A stretch of DNA of 7,643 bases from JABDNZ01 sp964407425 (GTDB lineage Bacteria; Gemmatimonadota; Gemmatimonadetes; Longimicrobiales; Gaopeijiaceae), in assembly GCA_964407425.1 (NCBI GenBank), contig CAYOVN010000162.1, positions 1 through 7,643 on the forward strand, in the 5' to 3' direction. Under the pieces are notes generated by a model, which was not told the DNA's origin, searched no databases, and saw only the letters and a program-made list of their open reading frames with translations. The stretch's first letter is position 1; the number at the start of each line of letters is the position of its first letter. A program made the position numbers and the translations under genes. Below are positions 6,540 to 7,643 of this stretch, piece by piece.

Positions 6540-6545
6540 AGGAGG
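6540..6545 (+). promoter_or_regulatory. Ribosome-binding site AGGAGG that sets the HMG-CoA synthase start
   Basis: A perfect AGGAGG lies 5 nt before the ATG at 6551. It decides for MPGIVGYGAF as the N-terminus, which also matches where the conserved family sequence begins, and against the GTG 54 nt upstream. Confidence 0.85.
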
Positions 6546-6550
6546 CGTGT

Positions 6551-7597
6551 ATGCCAGGAATCGTGGGGTACGGGGCCTTTATTCCTCGGAACAGAATCAA
6601 GAGCGAAGAGATCGCTCATCAGTGGGGAAAGGACCCGGTTGCCATCCAGAGGGGACTCCTTCTGAAAGAGAAGTCGGTTCCCGGGCTCGACGAGGACACC
6701 ATCACCATTTCGGTGGCGGCCGGGCGAGGAGCCCTTGCCCGGGCTGGGATCGATCCTCAGAAGGTGGGAGCTCTCTACATCGGCTCCGAGTCTCACCCCT
6801 ATGCCGTGAAGCCCTCCGGCACTGTGGTACTGGAGGCCTTGGGGCTGGGTCCGGAGATCCATGTGGCCGACTTCGAGTTCGCCTGTAAGGCCGGGACCGA
6901 GTCCATGTCCGTGGCTCTGGCCATGGTGGAGGCCGGTCGAGTGGAATACGCCATGGGAATCGGCGCCGATACCTCCCAAGGGGCCGCCAACGACGCCCTG
7001 GAGTTCTCGGCCTCAGCAGGTGGAGCTGCCTACATCTTCGGGAAGGACAACCTCCTTGCCGATGTGCTCTATACCTACAGCTACACCACGGACACGCCGG
7101 ACTTCTGGCGAAGGGAAGGGGAGTTCTACCCCCGCCATGGGGGTCGGTTTACCGGTGAGCCAGCCTATTTCCATCACGTCATGTCGGCTACCAAGGGCAT
7201 CCTCGACCTCTCAGGGCATAAACCGGCCGACTTCAAGTACGTCGTCCTCCACATGCCCAACGGGAAGTTCCCCCTCTCTGCAGGAAAACGGATGGGGTTC
7301 ACCCAGGAGCAGATGGAAGAGGGATGGATCGTCAACCTCATGGGGAACACCTACTCCGGATCATCTCCCACAGGACTGGCTGCAGTCCTGGATGTAGCCG
7401 ATCCGGATGACCTGATTCTTATCACATCCTTCGGAAGCGGGGCGGGAAGCGACTCGTTTATCCTGAGGGCCACGGACCTTCTTCCTGGACGCCAGGACAT
7501 GGCTCCCAAGGTCCGGACCATGTTGAACAATCCGACGAAGTACCTGACTTACGGGGAATACGCGAAGCTTCGCGAGAAAATCATCGTCAACGACTGA
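6551..7597 (+). CDS. Hydroxymethylglutaryl-CoA synthase, archaeal type
   Basis: A 348-residue thiolase-fold enzyme that condenses acetyl-CoA with acetoacetyl-CoA to HMG-CoA, the entry step of the mevalonate pathway. The catalytic triad of the family is visible: Glu80 in IGSESHPYAVKPSG, Cys112 in FACKAGTES and His234 in VLHMPNGKFP. Other conserved stretches are GIVGYGAFIPRNRI (3-16), LLLKEKSVPGLDEDT (36-50), NTYSGSSPTGL (266-276) and SFGSGAGSDSF (293-303). The length and the VGYGAFIPRNRI start match the short archaeal form, not the longer eukaryotic or the mvaS form of Firmicutes. The start at 6551 is set by AGGAGG at 6540-6545; the frame extends upstream only to a GTG at 6497 without a good ribosome-binding site. 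The gene is divergent from the citrate lyase operon. In archaea this enzyme usually sits beside an acetoacetyl-CoA thiolase and a DUF35 zinc-ribbon protein, which could follow beyond the right edge. 3-Ketoacyl-ACP synthase III is a remote relative but fits less well. Confidence 0.93.
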   Translation: MPGIVGYGAFIPRNRIKSEEIAHQWGKDPVAIQRGLLLKEKSVPGLDEDTITISVAAGRGALARAGIDPQKVGALYIGSESHPYAVKPSGTVVLEALGLGPEIHVADFEFACKAGTESMSVALAMVEAGRVEYAMGIGADTSQGAANDALEFSASAGGAAYIFGKDNLLADVLYTYSYTTDTPDFWRREGEFYPRHGGRFTGEPAYFHHVMSATKGILDLSGHKPADFKYVVLHMPNGKFPLSAGKRMGFTQEQMEEGWIVNLMGNTYSGSSPTGLAAVLDVADPDDLILITSFGSGAGSDSFILRATDLLPGRQDMAPKVRTMLNNPTKYLTYGEYAKLREKIIVND

Positions 7598-7643
7598 CCG
7601 GACCCCGCCTTTAGGCTGGAATCGGTCCTTCGAGCGCCGAGAG
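7598..7643. other. Short non-coding end of window after HMG-CoA synthase
   Basis: These 46 nt follow the HMG-CoA synthase stop. GGACC (7600-7604) can pair with GGTCC (7624-7628), but no T run follows, so a terminator is not supported. No gene start is visible before the edge; the unit may continue to the right. Confidence 0.4.

Larger units (their letters stand above)
6258..6550. other. Divergent intergenic region between the HD-domain gene and HMG-CoA synthase gene
   Basis: This 293-nt stretch lies between two genes transcribed away from each other, so it should hold both promoters. I checked both strands for a -35/-10 pair and found none that convinces. The best -10-like hexamers (AATAAT on the minus strand at about 6511-6516, and TATGTG on the plus strand at about 6495-6500) lack good -35 partners. 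It contains several inverted repeats listed separately. Short frames that cross it are extensions of the flanking genes or shadows with no recognisable protein. Confidence 0.7.

Noticed and set aside
6497..6550. Upstream GTG start adding 18 residues to HMG-CoA synthase
   Set aside because: The added residues resemble nothing in the family and the AGGAGG at 6540-6545 points to the ATG at 6551.
6501..6550. A T-box or other known riboswitch in the HMG-CoA synthase leader
   Set aside because: GGAGGTGGGAT resembles part of a T-box core only loosely. The conserved AGGGTGGNACCGCG core and a terminator are missing, and the gene is not a typical target.
6515..6979. A 154-codon minus-strand frame opposite the HMG-CoA synthase gene
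   Set aside because: Its translation is Gly/His-rich shadow sequence with no motif, and it covers the catalytic region of a clear enzyme on the other strand.
1..7643. CRISPR arrays, tRNA or rRNA genes, insertion sequences or attachment sites
   Set aside because: No regularly spaced repeats, tRNA-like cloverleaf, transposase frame or terminal inverted repeats were seen. The window is nearly filled by metabolic genes.

Overview
The window comes from a GC-rich prokaryote, most likely a bacterium. Genes are closely packed, most starts have Shine-Dalgarno (SD) sequences, and a classic bacterial citrate lyase is present. I cannot name the phylum. Two genes have an unusual flavour: a single-chain aconitase-family enzyme that resembles fungal homoaconitase (Lys4), and a 3-hydroxy-3-methylglutaryl-CoA (HMG-CoA) synthase of the archaeal type. 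Such mixtures occur in anaerobic or thermophilic lineages such as some Chloroflexota and former Deltaproteobacteria, but the window does not decide between them.

Layout. Positions 1-6257 hold five genes, all on the minus strand and in transcription order from right to left: an HD-domain protein (6257-5715), the Lys4-like aconitase (5674-3707), an isocitrate/isopropylmalate-type dehydrogenase (3665-2478), a fused citrate lyase gamma-beta protein (CitD-CitE, 2467-1232), and the citrate lyase alpha subunit CitF (1235 to beyond the left edge). Gaps are about 40, 41 and 10 nt, and the last pair overlaps by 4 nt (ATGA), so this reads as one operon. Positions 6258-6550 are a divergent intergenic region with several inverted repeats. 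One of these looks like an attenuator in the leader of the minus-strand operon. Positions 6551-7597 on the plus strand encode the HMG-CoA synthase. The last 46 nt hold no recognisable gene.

How the genes fit. By family, the operon covers consecutive interconversions: citrate lyase (citrate to acetate plus oxaloacetate), aconitase (citrate to isocitrate) and a beta-decarboxylating dehydrogenase (isocitrate to 2-oxoglutarate plus CO2). It could run as citrate use with a branch to glutamate. It could also run, more speculatively, reductively from 2-oxoglutarate plus CO2 to acetate plus oxaloacetate without ATP-citrate lyase. Because the hydro-lyase resembles homoaconitase and the dehydrogenase lacks one classical isocitrate-loop residue, a homologous substrate (homocitrate, or citramalate-type acids) is a real alternative. 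The HD protein has no assigned role. The HMG-CoA synthase probably belongs to a separate transcription unit for the mevalonate pathway or a related C5/C6 acyl-CoA route.

The most notable points are the CitD-CitE fusion with its altered prosthetic-group motif, the co-linear aconitase/dehydrogenase/lyase set, and the HD protein whose His-Asp doublet is Ala-Asp.
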